Notes: a model not told the origin generated them from the sequence alone. 64,000 nt of DNA from M1-B18 sp048264125 (GCA_048264125.1 JBLXDM010000004.1:62001-126000), one strand, 5' to 3'. Shown: positions 8,541-17,882, numbered from the stretch's first letter. Translations and numbers: made by a program.

Positions 8541-9572
8541 TTATATGCTATCTATGCTTACGGTTTCCGTTGCTGTATTTCCTGCCTCGTCTCTTGCTGT
8601 CACCTTCAACAATACCGCACCCTTCGGCAACCCCTCGATGTTTACGGTGCTGATGGTGGGCTTATCCGTCATCCGCATCCTTGCCCGGCCCTCCTTAAAG
8701 TCCTTTTTACCTTCAGGCATGTTAAGCTCAATCGTGTAGTCTATATACTCTGCCACGGAATCATAAAGTATAATATCAAAATATATTTTGCCGTCAATCG
8801 CTACAAAGGAGTGAAAATCACTGCTGATTTGTAGCTCAGGAGGTTTTTTATCGACATAATAATGGATCTCCTTTATGTCGCTTTCCTCCCCGAAATGATT
8901 TTGACTTCTTAAATATATAAGCTTATTGCCCTCACTGCCGTCAAAAACCAGATTTATAGTAGTCTGCTCCCCCGTTACTGCCCTCCATGGTGACCATTGG
9001 CCCCCCTCAATGGAATATGCTATTGACTTAATTCCCTCAGTATAGACTGTTAAAGCCGTTGTATCCTGAGATATATAGAAGGGGTTTCCCCTTGTGCCCG
9101 CCTGCTTATTAACTAGACCTACCCCCAAAGCCTCCAGCGCATCGGAATTAGCATCGGATGCATTTAAAGGACTATAATTGATTTCTCCGGCTATATAGGA
9201 GTACTTCCCTTGCTGATCTTTTATCCGTACATAGACCTTTACGATTCCAGATTTATCTCCAATAGGAAAATTATTATAAAAGGGCTGATAGCCGCCTGCA
9301 TAGTCTCGCTGCCATGTTGAAACAGAGGCGTTATAGCCGTACCAATGAATGTTGTCCAACGAAAACTGTACAGCAGCAATGCTGCTATGAAAGGTACTAT
9401 CTATATCCAGATTTAATACCACTAAATTACTTTTAGCTATTGACTCCCCATAATTAATAATCAGGCTACCTTTTATCGTATTATCTGCATTCAAGGTTGC
9501 ATAGCCTAAATTTACCGATAGAATAACTATCAGAAGTAATGCTGCGTAAAGCTTGAATTTTCCCTTTTGCAT
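8541..9572 (-). CDS. Secreted protein with Ig-like C-terminus, last gene of the pilus operon
   Basis: A 343-residue protein with a signal peptide or anchor at about residues 5-25 (LYAALLLIVILSVNLGYA). The rest is beta-rich. It has repeated segments of the type found in bacterial Ig-like folds (VQFSLDNIHWYGY, IAYSIEGGQWSPW) and ends in the VTARDEAGNTATETV signature of Ig-like domains. I do not recognise a named family. It follows the SLH-like protein by 33 bases and so probably belongs to the pilus operon. A surface or pilus-accessory role is inferred. The start was set at 9572 by GGAGGTGA seven bases upstream. Confidence 0.7.
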   Translation of the reverse strand: MQKGKFKLYAALLLIVILSVNLGYATLNADNTIKGSLIINYGESIAKSNLVVLNLDIDSTFHSSIAAVQFSLDNIHWYGYNASVSTWQRDYAGGYQPFYNNFPIGDKSGIVKVYVRIKDQQGKYSYIAGEINYSPLNASDANSDALEALGVGLVNKQAGTRGNPFYISQDTTALTVYTEGIKSIAYSIEGGQWSPWRAVTGEQTTINLVFDGSEGNKLIYLRSQNHFGEESDIKEIHYYVDKKPPELQISSDFHSFVAIDGKIYFDIILYDSVAEYIDYTIELNMPEGKKDFKEGRARMRMTDKPTISTVNIEGLPKGAVLLKVTARDEAGNTATETVSIDSI

Positions 9573-9605
9573 ACCTAATTCACCTCCATGCCCTTTCATT
9601 GATGA

Positions 9606-11084
9606 CTATCTATAATTATATAGCAGATATATTGCTTCAGCCTTAGAAATGTAATTATTTGTATTTCTAGCACCACTGGATACGATCCCCTTGTCCTCCT
9701 GTAATCTGATGCTGAAATCCGACCATTTGAAGCCGCTGTTGGCCAGTAGCTTCCTCATGATGGCCTCTACCTCCTGATAGGTGAGGGGCATATGAGCTCT
9801 TAAGGTATAGTCGGAATATCCGCTGATATAACCCTTGCCAAAGGCCTTAGAAAAGGATTCCTCATATTCCCCAAGGATACTGTAATCCTTGAAGATGCTC
9901 AAATTTTTCTTGCTGTCGTTGGACCAATGATAAACCTTGTCCAGCATATTAATAAACTCACCCCGCAGCATTATGCTGTCGGGCTTATATTCCTTTTGTT
10001 CATTTGTGTTTAGATATCCTAAATGGTTAAAATAGCTGAGCTCCTTACCGGCCCAATGGTATTCTATATCTACGATTTCCTTTAGATCCCGCTTGATAAA
10101 AACCGCATATTCTCCCCCCCGATAGTAGGGTGCATCAATAACCGTATAGATGCTATTGTCTTTAAAGTCACTGGTGAGGTAGGTCCATTTATTGTTCACA
10201 TATTGATATATACCGGCACTTTTCAAGCCAAAATATTGGAAGCTTAGGGTAAAGGGCTTTTGTGGGAATATATATCTGTTTTTCAACACAACCGTATAAT
10301 GCTCTGTTGCCGATAAAAGATTGGAGGAATAGCCGGAGGCAGCCATTACTTTTCGGGTGACTTTAATGGGGTTTTCTTTGTATAAGGTACCTTCTTCAAA
10401 GCGTACTGTCATCAAGCCATCCCATGATTCAGCCTCACCGCCATCCATTGAAATGTTGATGTATTCCTCGACCTCGTAAAGTTTTTCTGCAATTTCATTA
10501 AGATTCGCTTCTCTAAAGCCTATTACATAATGAGTTTTGAAGCCCTTCTTAAAGCCCTCAATGAAGCTGCCTCTATAGGATGCCACCTCTCTGTTTAGAT
10601 TGAAATCGTTTATGATTATGCTGTCGGAGGGCAGCTCCCTTTTCCAATCACTGGTTTTTCCGTCGTTGAAATCAGAAACGCCTGCCCGTTGACCTGTAAT
10701 TTCACCTATAATCAGACCATCAATTACTCCGGTATTATCAGGCTCAACAATCAATTCCATATTTGACTCCCATCTAAAGCCGTTTTTATAGCCCTCCTCA
10801 AAGCCCAGTCTAAAGCCGGCTATAAAGCTACTGCGATAGGAGGAGGTTTCCCTGCTTAGGTTAAACATGTCAGTAATAGCAGTATTAGAGGGTAGAGCCT
10901 TCAGCCAGTCATTGTTTTTCCCATTACTGAAATCGTCCTTTCCATATATCTCGCCGATATAATCTCCTGCAATAAAGCCGTGATCCCTTCCCTGATCATA
11001 ATCGGAGACAGTTGCACAGGCGAAAACGCTTAAACCAAGTATTACGCACAAAGCTAGCATTATTGTAATTATAATCCTTCTCAA
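9606..11084 (-). CDS. Secreted protein with duplicated N-terminal module and degenerate SLH-like C-terminus
   Basis: A 492-residue exported protein with a signal peptide (about 1-24). Two related modules follow, about residues 28-105 and 118-196. Each has a GEI(Y/T)G motif, a D-F-x-x-G-K-x-x-D-W stretch, a P-S box and (S/A)SYR-SFI-GF repeats. The middle part is beta-rich. The last 130 residues resemble SLH repeats (LRGEFINMLDKV, KGYISGYSDYTLR, LTYQEVEAIMRKLL). SLH domains bind secondary cell-wall polymers, so it may tie the pilus machine to the wall. It lies 24 bases after the PilO-LysM gene. Confidence 0.7.
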   Translation of the reverse strand: MRRIIITIMLALCVILGLSVFACATVSDYDQGRDHGFIAGDYIGEIYGKDDFSNGKNNDWLKALPSNTAITDMFNLSRETSSYRSSFIAGFRLGFEEGYKNGFRWESNMELIVEPDNTGVIDGLIIGEITGQRAGVSDFNDGKTSDWKRELPSDSIIINDFNLNREVASYRGSFIEGFKKGFKTHYVIGFREANLNEIAEKLYEVEEYINISMDGGEAESWDGLMTVRFEEGTLYKENPIKVTRKVMAASGYSSNLLSATEHYTVVLKNRYIFPQKPFTLSFQYFGLKSAGIYQYVNNKWTYLTSDFKDNSIYTVIDAPYYRGGEYAVFIKRDLKEIVDIEYHWAGKELSYFNHLGYLNTNEQKEYKPDSIMLRGEFINMLDKVYHWSNDSKKNLSIFKDYSILGEYEESFSKAFGKGYISGYSDYTLRAHMPLTYQEVEAIMRKLLANSGFKWSDFSIRLQEDKGIVSSGARNTNNYISKAEAIYLLYNYR

Positions 11085-11108
11085 GTAAATCTCCTCCTTA
11101 ACTGTCAG

Positions 11109-12455
11109 TTATCGTTTGGGAATTATCAGAAGCTTACCGGAGGTAATATTGCTCTGGCTCTTCAGCCCATTAAGCTTCATTATTTCCTGGATGCCACTGG
11201 TATCGTTATAAAATTTCATGCTGATATCTCTAAGGCTTTCATTGGCTTGAACCTCATAGAACCAATATCCGCTCTTATCCTCCAATATTGGATTATCTGC
11301 TGCCTCTTCAGCATAAATTGCCTCTAGGGCATCCAGCAATAAAACGCCCTTCTCCTTAAGGCCTGAGCCTACAACCTCTATACTCTCCAGTCTGATGGGA
11401 TAAAGACTACTGTCCTGTGGCAGGTCTGCCTCTAGCTTCTGCCAGCCTACCCAGTTTTGATCCTCAGTCAGGATAAGGCTTTTTATTTCATTGTCGGAGG
11501 CCTTATACATCAGCCGGATTGGATTTTTCCCGCTATTAAAGCTATATACCCATAGGGCCAAGGCCCTTGGTGGTTCAGTAATAACTATTGAATGTGCTGC
11601 CAAGCCTACTGAAATTACAGCCGCCTCCTCCTGCTTAGGAAATTCATATTCCAGCCTCAGGGAGCCTTTGTTTACCTTGGCAATCCTGCTTTCATAGAGG
11701 TAGCCTCTTATATTCCTGTTTGAGGTGCTAAGATTAAAGCTACTGCTTGATTCAAGATCCTTCAATATTACTCTGCCAGGTCCGATTTTAATGCTGATGT
11801 CTAAAGCATCTGGGTCCTCCCCGTCGCTTTTACCGCCTATATGCCTAAAGGGGTTATAGCTATCGGAGGCATCCTTCTGAAATAGTGCAAAATCCCCCAT
11901 CTCCCCCTCAAAGTCCGTGGAAAGACTATAGAAGTAAAGTGTAATATTCCCCGATAAAAGCTCATTGCTTTTAGTTGTAGCATTCATTTCATTAATAACA
12001 ATGGTTTTATTATAGCTCCTCAGCAGACGGATAAATTCCATAAGGGAGCTGTAATCCGCCTCATATTGAATATTTGCCTCCATGCAGTAGAAATCCTGCT
12101 GGCCTAGCTTTTCCTCCTGCTCCTTGACAAAGCTAATATCCTGCAGCTTTAGTCCCGACTCCTTTACATATTCATTTATAAGGAGAATATATTCCTCCTG
12201 TGGGGTACCGAGGAAATATCCGCTTTTAAATGCATTTATATGATCGTTATATTCAAGAAAGTCGCTGTTGTATTTAGCCTCAGAGGATAAATGCTGATTC
12301 AGAGTGGTAAGGTCCAAATCATACTTGTCTCTTTCAGCCTTCAGTGTATCTATCAACTCTCCTTGTCCCACCACAACCATCCTATTATAGCCATAGCTGA
12401 ATATAACCACCAGCAGTAATATCAGGAGCTTTTTTTCTCTTTTATTAATCTTCAT
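11109..12455 (-). CDS. pilO: PilO-like alignment protein fused to a C-terminal LysM domain
   Basis: A 448-residue protein. One N-terminal membrane helix (about 9-28) is followed by a coiled coil and a PilO-type ferredoxin-like region (about 70-170). A beta-rich segment (about 240-385) looks like a carbohydrate-binding sandwich, and a LysM domain follows (about 400-446: W-Y-E-V-Q-A-N-E-S-L ... L-L-I-I-P). PilO normally has about 200 residues and no LysM. The gene overlaps the end of pilN. I chose the ATG at 12455, six bases after GAGGTGA; the ATG at 12461 is too close to that site. The fusion could anchor the inner-membrane pilus complex to peptidoglycan. Confidence 0.8.
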   Translation of the reverse strand: MKINKREKKLLILLLVVIFSYGYNRMVVVGQGELIDTLKAERDKYDLDLTTLNQHLSSEAKYNSDFLEYNDHINAFKSGYFLGTPQEEYILLINEYVKESGLKLQDISFVKEQEEKLGQQDFYCMEANIQYEADYSSLMEFIRLLRSYNKTIVINEMNATTKSNELLSGNITLYFYSLSTDFEGEMGDFALFQKDASDSYNPFRHIGGKSDGEDPDALDISIKIGPGRVILKDLESSSSFNLSTSNRNIRGYLYESRIAKVNKGSLRLEYEFPKQEEAAVISVGLAAHSIVITEPPRALALWVYSFNSGKNPIRLMYKASDNEIKSLILTEDQNWVGWQKLEADLPQDSSLYPIRLESIEVVGSGLKEKGVLLLDALEAIYAEEAADNPILEDKSGYWFYEVQANESLRDISMKFYNDTSGIQEIMKLNGLKSQSNITSGKLLIIPKR

Positions 12456-13002
12456 CCGCATTCACCTCAATGTCTATAATAAGAGAAAACTTATAGAGCT
12501 CCTCCTCCTGTGCTATGCTGGGAATGAAAACTCTTGAGGCCCCAAAGCTGCTCTTCAGATTATATTCAAACTGGGCAATATCCTCTTTATTGGCAGAGGA
12601 AGCCCTTATATCTATTAAGTCCGTCTTTATGTCCAGTGACTGTATGTACACTGCCCTGGGGAGATTTGCTGTAATATGCCCTATAAGCCTTTCGTCAATG
12701 GTCTTTTTTGACTCCAGCAGCAGATTTGCTCCCTCCAGCTGCAGCAAAAGGCCGTTTAGCCTCTCTGCCTCTAGCTTTTTTTCCTCCAGCATTTCTATAA
12801 TGTCATAGGTATTATCAGCATTGAGGACTGATTTCATAGTTGATATTTCCTTACTCAATCGACTTATGATGATATAATTAAAGGCCGGATACATCAGGGC
12901 TATTGAAATTACAAATGTAGCTGCTATAATGGCTGCCAACCTTATTAAGCTTTGTTTCTCATGCTTTGCTGAATGCATTTCAAAAAAATTGAAATCTAGC
13001 AC
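12445..13002 (-). CDS. pilN: PilN-like type IV pilus assembly protein
   Basis: A 185-residue bitopic protein. It has a short cytoplasmic N-terminus (LDFNFFEMH, the conserved segment that docks on PilM), a membrane helix at about 20-43, a coiled coil (about 50-90) and a C-terminal ferredoxin-like domain. The GTG start follows AGGAGG by 7 bases. It sits between pilM and pilO, and its last codons overlap the pilO start, giving the standard M-N-O order. It is expected to form the inner-membrane alignment complex with PilO. Confidence 0.85.
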   Translation of the reverse strand: MLDFNFFEMHSAKHEKQSLIRLAAIIAATFVISIALMYPAFNYIIISRLSKEISTMKSVLNADNTYDIIEMLEEKKLEAERLNGLLLQLEGANLLLESKKTIDERLIGHITANLPRAVYIQSLDIKTDLIDIRASSANKEDIAQFEYNLKSSFGASRVFIPSIAQEEELYKFSLIIDIEVNADED

Positions 13003-13013
13003 ATTGTATCCTC

Positions 13014-14093
13014 CTATCTTCTGATTATGGCACCTAAAGAATTAAAATAGCCTTCCGTATCATCATTAAAGCTATTGTGATACCTTGCATCTGCCTTCTC
13101 CTTCAATAAATAAACAGGTATTTGAAATTCCTGCTTCAAGTACCCCGCTAGACCGGCTAGCTTAGAGCTGCCCCCGTAAAGATAAATCGCATCAATTTTA
13201 TTTCCTATTTCACGGCTTAGATAGTATTTAAATAGCCTGTCGATATCTCGTATCCAGTTATCTACACTTTCCTTTACTATATTTAATAGCATTCCCGAGG
13301 TCGAATAGTCCTCCGTTAGGCTGTCCCTAAGGCTTCTTATGGTCTTTTTCTTGGCCTCCGCCTCCTCCAGTGTAAGGTTAAAGGAATTTGCTATGTTAAA
13401 ATCTATTTCCTTGCCCCCAAAGGGCATTAGTCTATTCAGCTTTAGTACCCCATATTTTACAATCACAATATTGCTAAAGCTGTGGCCTATATCAATAACT
13501 GCAATAGTTTTATTGTTGAAATCACTTGCATCATTGAAAAAGCCCTTAAGCTGCAGCAGCTTATAGATGCTGTTTGAGTTTAAATCCATAGCAGTCGGTG
13601 TCATAGACAGCTGTTGGCAAAGATTGAGGTATTCATTCACAATTTCCTTAGGCAGTGCTGCCACCAAAATATTTGATTTTCGCACACCATTTTCCTCAAA
13701 TTCATCAACGAGCTTTTTTTGTATTGAATACTGCTCCAATGCTACCGGAAGATATTGCTCCAGCTCAAACTCCAGCATCGCCTCTATCTCCTGCGGCTTT
13801 GTAGCAGGCAATAATATTTCTCTTGTGATTACAGCAGTGCTTTCAATCGTAAACACCAGCTCTCTTGCCTTAATGCCTTCCTCTCTGATGACAGTAGCTA
13901 TTGCCTCCTTAGCGCCTGCAATATTCAAAAGCCTTCCGTCCCTTACGGCCTCAGGTGGGGTTGGAAGCGTTATGGCCTTCTTTATATTAAATGAATTCCC
14001 TGTGTATTTTCCCTCCACCAGCTTGATGCTATGGCTGCCTATGTCCAATGAAACCACCGGGTTGGAAATTAGGGATAGTATTTTCCTCTTCAT
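13014..14093 (-). CDS. pilM: PilM, actin-like pilus assembly ATPase
   Basis: A 359-residue cytoplasmic protein of the FtsA/actin fold. The N-terminal nucleotide-binding motif VSLDIGSHSIKLVEG (about 14-28), the second phosphate loop IAVIDIGHSFSNIV (about 197-210) and the adenosine motif IYLYGGSSKL (about 307-316) are all visible. PilM binds the N-terminus of PilN and couples the cytoplasmic ATPases to the envelope complex. It lies 11 bases ahead of pilN. Confidence 0.92.
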   Translation of the reverse strand: MKRKILSLISNPVVSLDIGSHSIKLVEGKYTGNSFNIKKAITLPTPPEAVRDGRLLNIAGAKEAIATVIREEGIKARELVFTIESTAVITREILLPATKPQEIEAMLEFELEQYLPVALEQYSIQKKLVDEFEENGVRKSNILVAALPKEIVNEYLNLCQQLSMTPTAMDLNSNSIYKLLQLKGFFNDASDFNNKTIAVIDIGHSFSNIVIVKYGVLKLNRLMPFGGKEIDFNIANSFNLTLEEAEAKKKTIRSLRDSLTEDYSTSGMLLNIVKESVDNWIRDIDRLFKYYLSREIGNKIDAIYLYGGSSKLAGLAGYLKQEFQIPVYLLKEKADARYHNSFNDDTEGYFNSLGAIIRR

Positions 14094-14123
14094 AAAAGTC
14101 CTCCTTCGGATGATACCTAATAA

Positions 14124-14894
14124 CTAGATGCTGCTTAAAACCAGCTGCAGATACCAGCCTATAATCTCCTGCTGCAGCAGCAAGCAAATAAAGACTGCCA
14201 ATACGATAAAGGGTCCGAAGGGTATAAAGTCCTTTCGGCTCTTTAGTTTAAAAATAAGCAATACGATAGAAATAATGCTACCGATAATAAAGGCAATAAG
14301 AGAAATAAACAGTATATTCCGCCATCCGAACCAAAGGCCCAGCATTGCCATCAGCTTAATATCGCCTCCACCCATACCGCCATTGGAGATTAACGCAAGC
14401 AATAGAAAAATTCCTCCTCCAACTAAAAGCCCGATAATACCATCAACCATTCCTTTAGCACCGCTGGCTTCAGCAAATCCCAGCAGCCTATAGAGGACAC
14501 CCACCGCCAAGCCTGCTAGAACAAGGCCATCGGGTATGATCAAGTGGTCTATATCTATAAGGGCAACAACTATTAGTATACAGGCTAAGACACCATAAAG
14601 GTAAAAGTCTAAATTAAAGCCCAGCCTTCTATGCAGGAGCATAAATATAAGTCCCGTTAGGATTTCAATGATCGGATATCTTATTGAAATTTTGCTGCCA
14701 CAGCCTCTACACTTGCCTCTGAGGCTTACATAGCTTAGAGCCGGAATCAGCTCAAACGCCTTAAGCTGCCTTCCACAGCTATAGCAATGGGAGGGAGGAT
14801 ACGCTATTGATTCACCCTTTGGAATTCGGTATATACAAACATTTAAGAAGGAGCCTATCATTAGACCGAAAATAAATATTATTAAACTAAGCAT
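14124..14894 (-). CDS. pilD: Prepilin leader peptidase and N-methyltransferase PilD
   Basis: A 256-residue polytopic membrane protein of normal length. Two CxxC pairs near the N-terminus (CYSC, CRGC) form the zinc site of the methyltransferase-containing class. The two catalytic aspartates lie in DIDHLIIPD (about 118-126) and GGGDIKL (about 174-180). It cuts the leader before the Phe of the pilins encoded immediately upstream and methylates the new N-terminus. Confidence 0.95.
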   Translation of the reverse strand: MLSLIIFIFGLMIGSFLNVCIYRIPKGESIAYPPSHCYSCGRQLKAFELIPALSYVSLRGKCRGCGSKISIRYPIIEILTGLIFMLLHRRLGFNLDFYLYGVLACILIVVALIDIDHLIIPDGLVLAGLAVGVLYRLLGFAEASGAKGMVDGIIGLLVGGGIFLLLALISNGGMGGGDIKLMAMLGLWFGWRNILFISLIAFIIGSIISIVLLIFKLKSRKDFIPFGPFIVLAVFICLLLQQEIIGWYLQLVLSSI

Positions 14895-14944
14895 ATATGA
14901 CCCCTCCCTTAGTACTGCGCCTCATAAAATTACGGATTATAATT

Positions 14945-15436
14945 TTACTTTTTGTACTTGATTACCCGCTTGCCCTGGGTAGCCGGAATATCGAAAACAT
15001 TGTTTAAGAGCAGCTCCGTGTCGACGCTATAGCTTTGTTCTCCCTCGATACTCTTCAATGCCACTGTTAAGCGATTTCTGCTGTCGGCCTCCAATAACCC
15101 AAAGGATGCTTCAGTTATAGCTACATCAGCTAGTTCCCTGACCTCTACATTATACTCATACATTAGCCGATTGCTGTCATTGATATAAATATAATAATAA
15201 TCCGCCTCCTTGACAAAGCTGTCCTCAAGAGCAAGCTCCGTTGAGTTCCTAAGCTCCGCCAGCAGAAAATCAGTGGCAAAGCGCAGCTCTGTTTGAAGGC
15301 GATACTGTGCATTGTTTTTTGCAAAGGTATTTAGTCCAAAGAAAAGGGTTGAAAAAACAAAGGTTAGTACAACCATCAGCAACCCTGCAGCCAAAACCAA
15401 TTCGATTAAGGTAAAGCCTTTATTATTTTTCCTCAT
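14945..15436 (-). CDS. Minor pilin, PilW-like
   Basis: A 163-residue prepilin with the class III leader site NKGFTLIEL (cleavage between Gly and Phe, residue 7/8, Glu at +5) and the hydrophobic pilin helix (about 8-33). The C-terminal body is short. It lies between another minor pilin and pilD. Minor pilins prime fibre assembly at the tip. The assignment to PilW rather than PilJ or GspJ is by size and position only. Confidence 0.82.
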   Translation of the reverse strand: MRKNNKGFTLIELVLAAGLLMVVLTFVFSTLFFGLNTFAKNNAQYRLQTELRFATDFLLAELRNSTELALEDSFVKEADYYYIYINDSNRLMYEYNVEVRELADVAITEASFGLLEADSRNRLTVALKSIEGEQSYSVDTELLLNNVFDIPATQGKRVIKYKK

Positions 15437-15462
15437 AGGAGTCCCCCAAGCCTAATATTGCC

Positions 15463-15828
15463 TTATTTCTCCGGCACAAAGGCCTTTGTATTTACTAAGT
15501 TTCCGTTGTTGTCATAATCACTACTGACCTCAATAAGCCTTCCCGGAACCCTGACGATCACACCATCTATGTTTATTTCCAGTGGCTGAGGCAGCTCTGT
15601 CGAAATCACACCCTCTACCTCCTCGGCACCACTATAGCTTTCCTCCAGCAGGCTTTGATTTTGGTAAACTGCTTCACTTTGATTGCCAGACCTAAAGGTA
15701 TTTACAAAGGAAAAGCTAAAAAGAGGCATAAAGGCAATGATGATTATAGCTAGTATGGCTATTGAAACTATCAGCTCTATTAATGTAAAGCCTCTTCTAT
15801 TTTTCATTAGTGCCTTCATTGATTTCAC
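15463..15828 (-). CDS. Minor pilin, PilV-like
   Basis: A 121-residue prepilin with leader MKSMKALMKNRRG and the site RRGFTLIEL (Glu at +5), followed by the usual hydrophobic helix. The globular part is small (about 80 residues). It belongs to the minor-pilin group between pilX and pilW. The subtype is uncertain. Confidence 0.82.
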   Translation of the reverse strand: MKSMKALMKNRRGFTLIELIVSIAILAIIIIAFMPLFSFSFVNTFRSGNQSEAVYQNQSLLEESYSGAEEVEGVISTELPQPLEINIDGVIVRVPGRLIEVSSDYDNNGNLVNTKAFVPEK

Positions 15829-15845
15829 CTCAATCTATTTGATAT

Positions 15846-17282
15846 CTACCTCCAGCCCCCCAGCTGGTAATTAATCATGTCTTCGCTGCTATTTCCACCA
15901 CCATTATTTCCTCCGCCTGAAAAGACCTCAGTGGGAAACTGGCTTAAATCTGGAGGCAGGAAGTGAATTGCAGGACTGGAGCCCCCGGATATATCGAAGG
16001 ATTTTCCCACCACAGCACCCTTGATTTTCCCGCTGCCGCTTATATCGATATGGGCGTTGGGGGCATATAATATTCTAGTATTGGCATCGGCATTACCACT
16101 AACGTTTATATTCGAGCCACCGCTTATGATATTTCCAATTATACCGCCGCTGTTGGCAATGTTTATCGGTGCATCCTTGACGAAGATATTTCCTACATGT
16201 CTTGTATTATCACCAAGATTAACAGTAGCGCTCCCGGCATAATAAATCATCACCCTATCAATGCTTCCCCCTTGATTTATGGTACTGCTGCCTCCCATTG
16301 TAAAGGAATCCTCTACGTAAAAGATAAGCCTTCCGTTCTCACCTATATTTTGAAGCTTTACAAATCCCTGCGATATATTTAAATTTTTAACCCTGATGAT
16401 TCTATCGCCGCCCCCCAGGTCTATGGTTATAGTTCTACCCTCTATTCCAGCTATTTCATTATAGTAGCCATCATTATAGATGGGATAAAACTCGCCCTCA
16501 ATCCAGACAGTTCTTAAATCTCCCCTTGGAGGAAGTCCGGTTGGAAATTCAGGAAAAACTGGCATCGGATATTCCCTCACCTCTGCAAGGCTTTGTACGC
16601 CAGAGGGTATATGGGTTGTAAGCTTTTGTGGCCCTTGCACTACACTATTGGGGTCGGCATCTGGTCCTATGTACAGAACTCCGTCCCTCATATAATTCGA
16701 CCATGCCAGCTGTATTGAGCGATCTCCTGTTGTATTTGTCCCAACAGAGCCCTTAATTGTGGTGCTGCCGGACATCTTAATGGCGGGATTGCTTTGGGTT
16801 CCACTGGCGGTGGCAAAAAAGGCCATATCAAAGGTTGGTATGGGGTCGGGAGTTTCTCCCGGTATAACCTCCCGTAAAAGCTTTAGGGTTACGGTTTCTC
16901 TAATATTGCTGTCCTCTATAACCCCTGTAGCGTATATGGTCAGCTCCGCTTCCGATTTAACCAGCCTTACCTCAAAATAGCCTCCATCCGCTGGATTAAG
17001 CTTGGTGGGGCTGCTGGTTTTATTGTCGATGCTGTCGATAAAGGCCTCCCTTTCCTCCTGTGTTAAGTTCTCCAGATTGTTGACAATATAAGAGCTTAGG
17101 GCCTCAGCCCCAGAACGTGCCAAATAATAGGCTTGGGTTCTGTCCTCCTGAAAATTGGCGTGCTTGGAATCCGCCACACTGATGCTCAGTAGGCTTACGC
17201 CATATATGCTAAAGACCACTAAAATAATTAAAACTATGGGAAGGGCTCCTCCCCTTTCATTTCTCAAATGGTGCCTAAGCAT
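15846..17282 (-). CDS. PilX-type pilus assembly protein with long beta-rich body
   Basis: A 478-residue protein whose start (NERGGALPIVLIILVVFSIYG) is a PilX-N-type helix lacking the classical GFTLIE site. After a helical spacer (about 40-150) comes a long Gly/Ser/Asn-rich region of repeated short beta strands (about 150-440), like a right-handed helix or DUF7305-type polymer-binding body. It is encoded among the pilins. In such operons the protein is a minor-pilin-like tip or adhesin component, which is inference here. Confidence 0.78.
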   Translation of the reverse strand: MLRHHLRNERGGALPIVLIILVVFSIYGVSLLSISVADSKHANFQEDRTQAYYLARSGAEALSSYIVNNLENLTQEEREAFIDSIDNKTSSPTKLNPADGGYFEVRLVKSEAELTIYATGVIEDSNIRETVTLKLLREVIPGETPDPIPTFDMAFFATASGTQSNPAIKMSGSTTIKGSVGTNTTGDRSIQLAWSNYMRDGVLYIGPDADPNSVVQGPQKLTTHIPSGVQSLAEVREYPMPVFPEFPTGLPPRGDLRTVWIEGEFYPIYNDGYYNEIAGIEGRTITIDLGGGDRIIRVKNLNISQGFVKLQNIGENGRLIFYVEDSFTMGGSSTINQGGSIDRVMIYYAGSATVNLGDNTRHVGNIFVKDAPINIANSGGIIGNIISGGSNINVSGNADANTRILYAPNAHIDISGSGKIKGAVVGKSFDISGGSSPAIHFLPPDLSQFPTEVFSGGGNNGGGNSSEDMINYQLGGWR

Positions 17283-17327
17283 TTTATCACGCCCCTTGTA
17301 GACAATCTGGAAAGCTTAAAAAGGATA

Positions 17328-17362
17328 ATGAGGGTGGAGAGGGTTTCTCTCCACCTGCTCAT
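17328..17362 (-). terminator. Strong hairpin between pilA and the minor-pilin genes
   Basis: In the minus-strand RNA the stem ATGAG + GGTGGAGAG pairs with CTCTCCACC + CTCAT, with a 2-base bulge and a 5-base loop. Nine inner pairs are perfect. Only a weak T-rich run follows. It probably acts as a partial terminator or an RNA-end stabiliser that lets pilA be made in excess of the downstream genes. Confidence 0.6.
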
Positions 17363-17423
17363 TTCTAACTGGTAATATCAAAAAAAACTTTCAAAATTTA
17401 AAACTTATTATTTATTCTTCAGC

Positions 17424-17795
17424 TTACTCTGCAGCAGGGTCTATTTTCGTTCCATCTTTGTATACTTCCCATTTGTTATCAGTTAACTGTACTCCCCATC
17501 CAGAAGCAGGGCTTCCATATGCTATTGAGTCATTTAAAAATTTGTTTATTTCTGCTATTTTGGCAGTGTCGTCCATGCCTGTAAACCCTCTTGTATTTGC
17601 CTCCGCCATTGTTACAGCGCTTAAAATAGTCCTAGCTGTTGCCTTATCGGCAGTTTGTTGTGCATTAGCCGTTACTTGCGAAAACCTCGGCACCGCAATA
17701 GCCGCCAAAATACCCAATACAGCGATAACAACAATAAGCTCGATTAAGGTAAAGCCTTTTCTGTTTTTAATTTTCTTGGTTATAAATTGTATCAT
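17424..17795 (-). CDS. pilA: Major type IV pilin PilA
   Basis: A 123-residue prepilin. The leader is 14 residues with the site RKGFTLIELIVVIAVLG (cleaved before Phe, Glu at +5), followed by the long alpha-1 helix and a compact C-terminal domain without cysteines. It has its own spaced position, with a 151-base gap after pilC and a stable hairpin downstream. Both fit the major pilin, which must be made in large amounts. Tandem 34-base repeats lie upstream. Confidence 0.9.
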   Translation of the reverse strand: MIQFITKKIKNRKGFTLIELIVVIAVLGILAAIAVPRFSQVTANAQQTADKATARTILSAVTMAEANTRGFTGMDDTAKIAEINKFLNDSIAYGSPASGWGVQLTDNKWEVYKDGTKIDPAAE

Positions 17796-17882
17796 TCCTT
17801 CTCCTCCTTAAAATTTTATATATATTTACTGCCTTATTATCAGCAGTCAAATACCTTAGTTTACTCTAGTTTGCCAAGTCAA

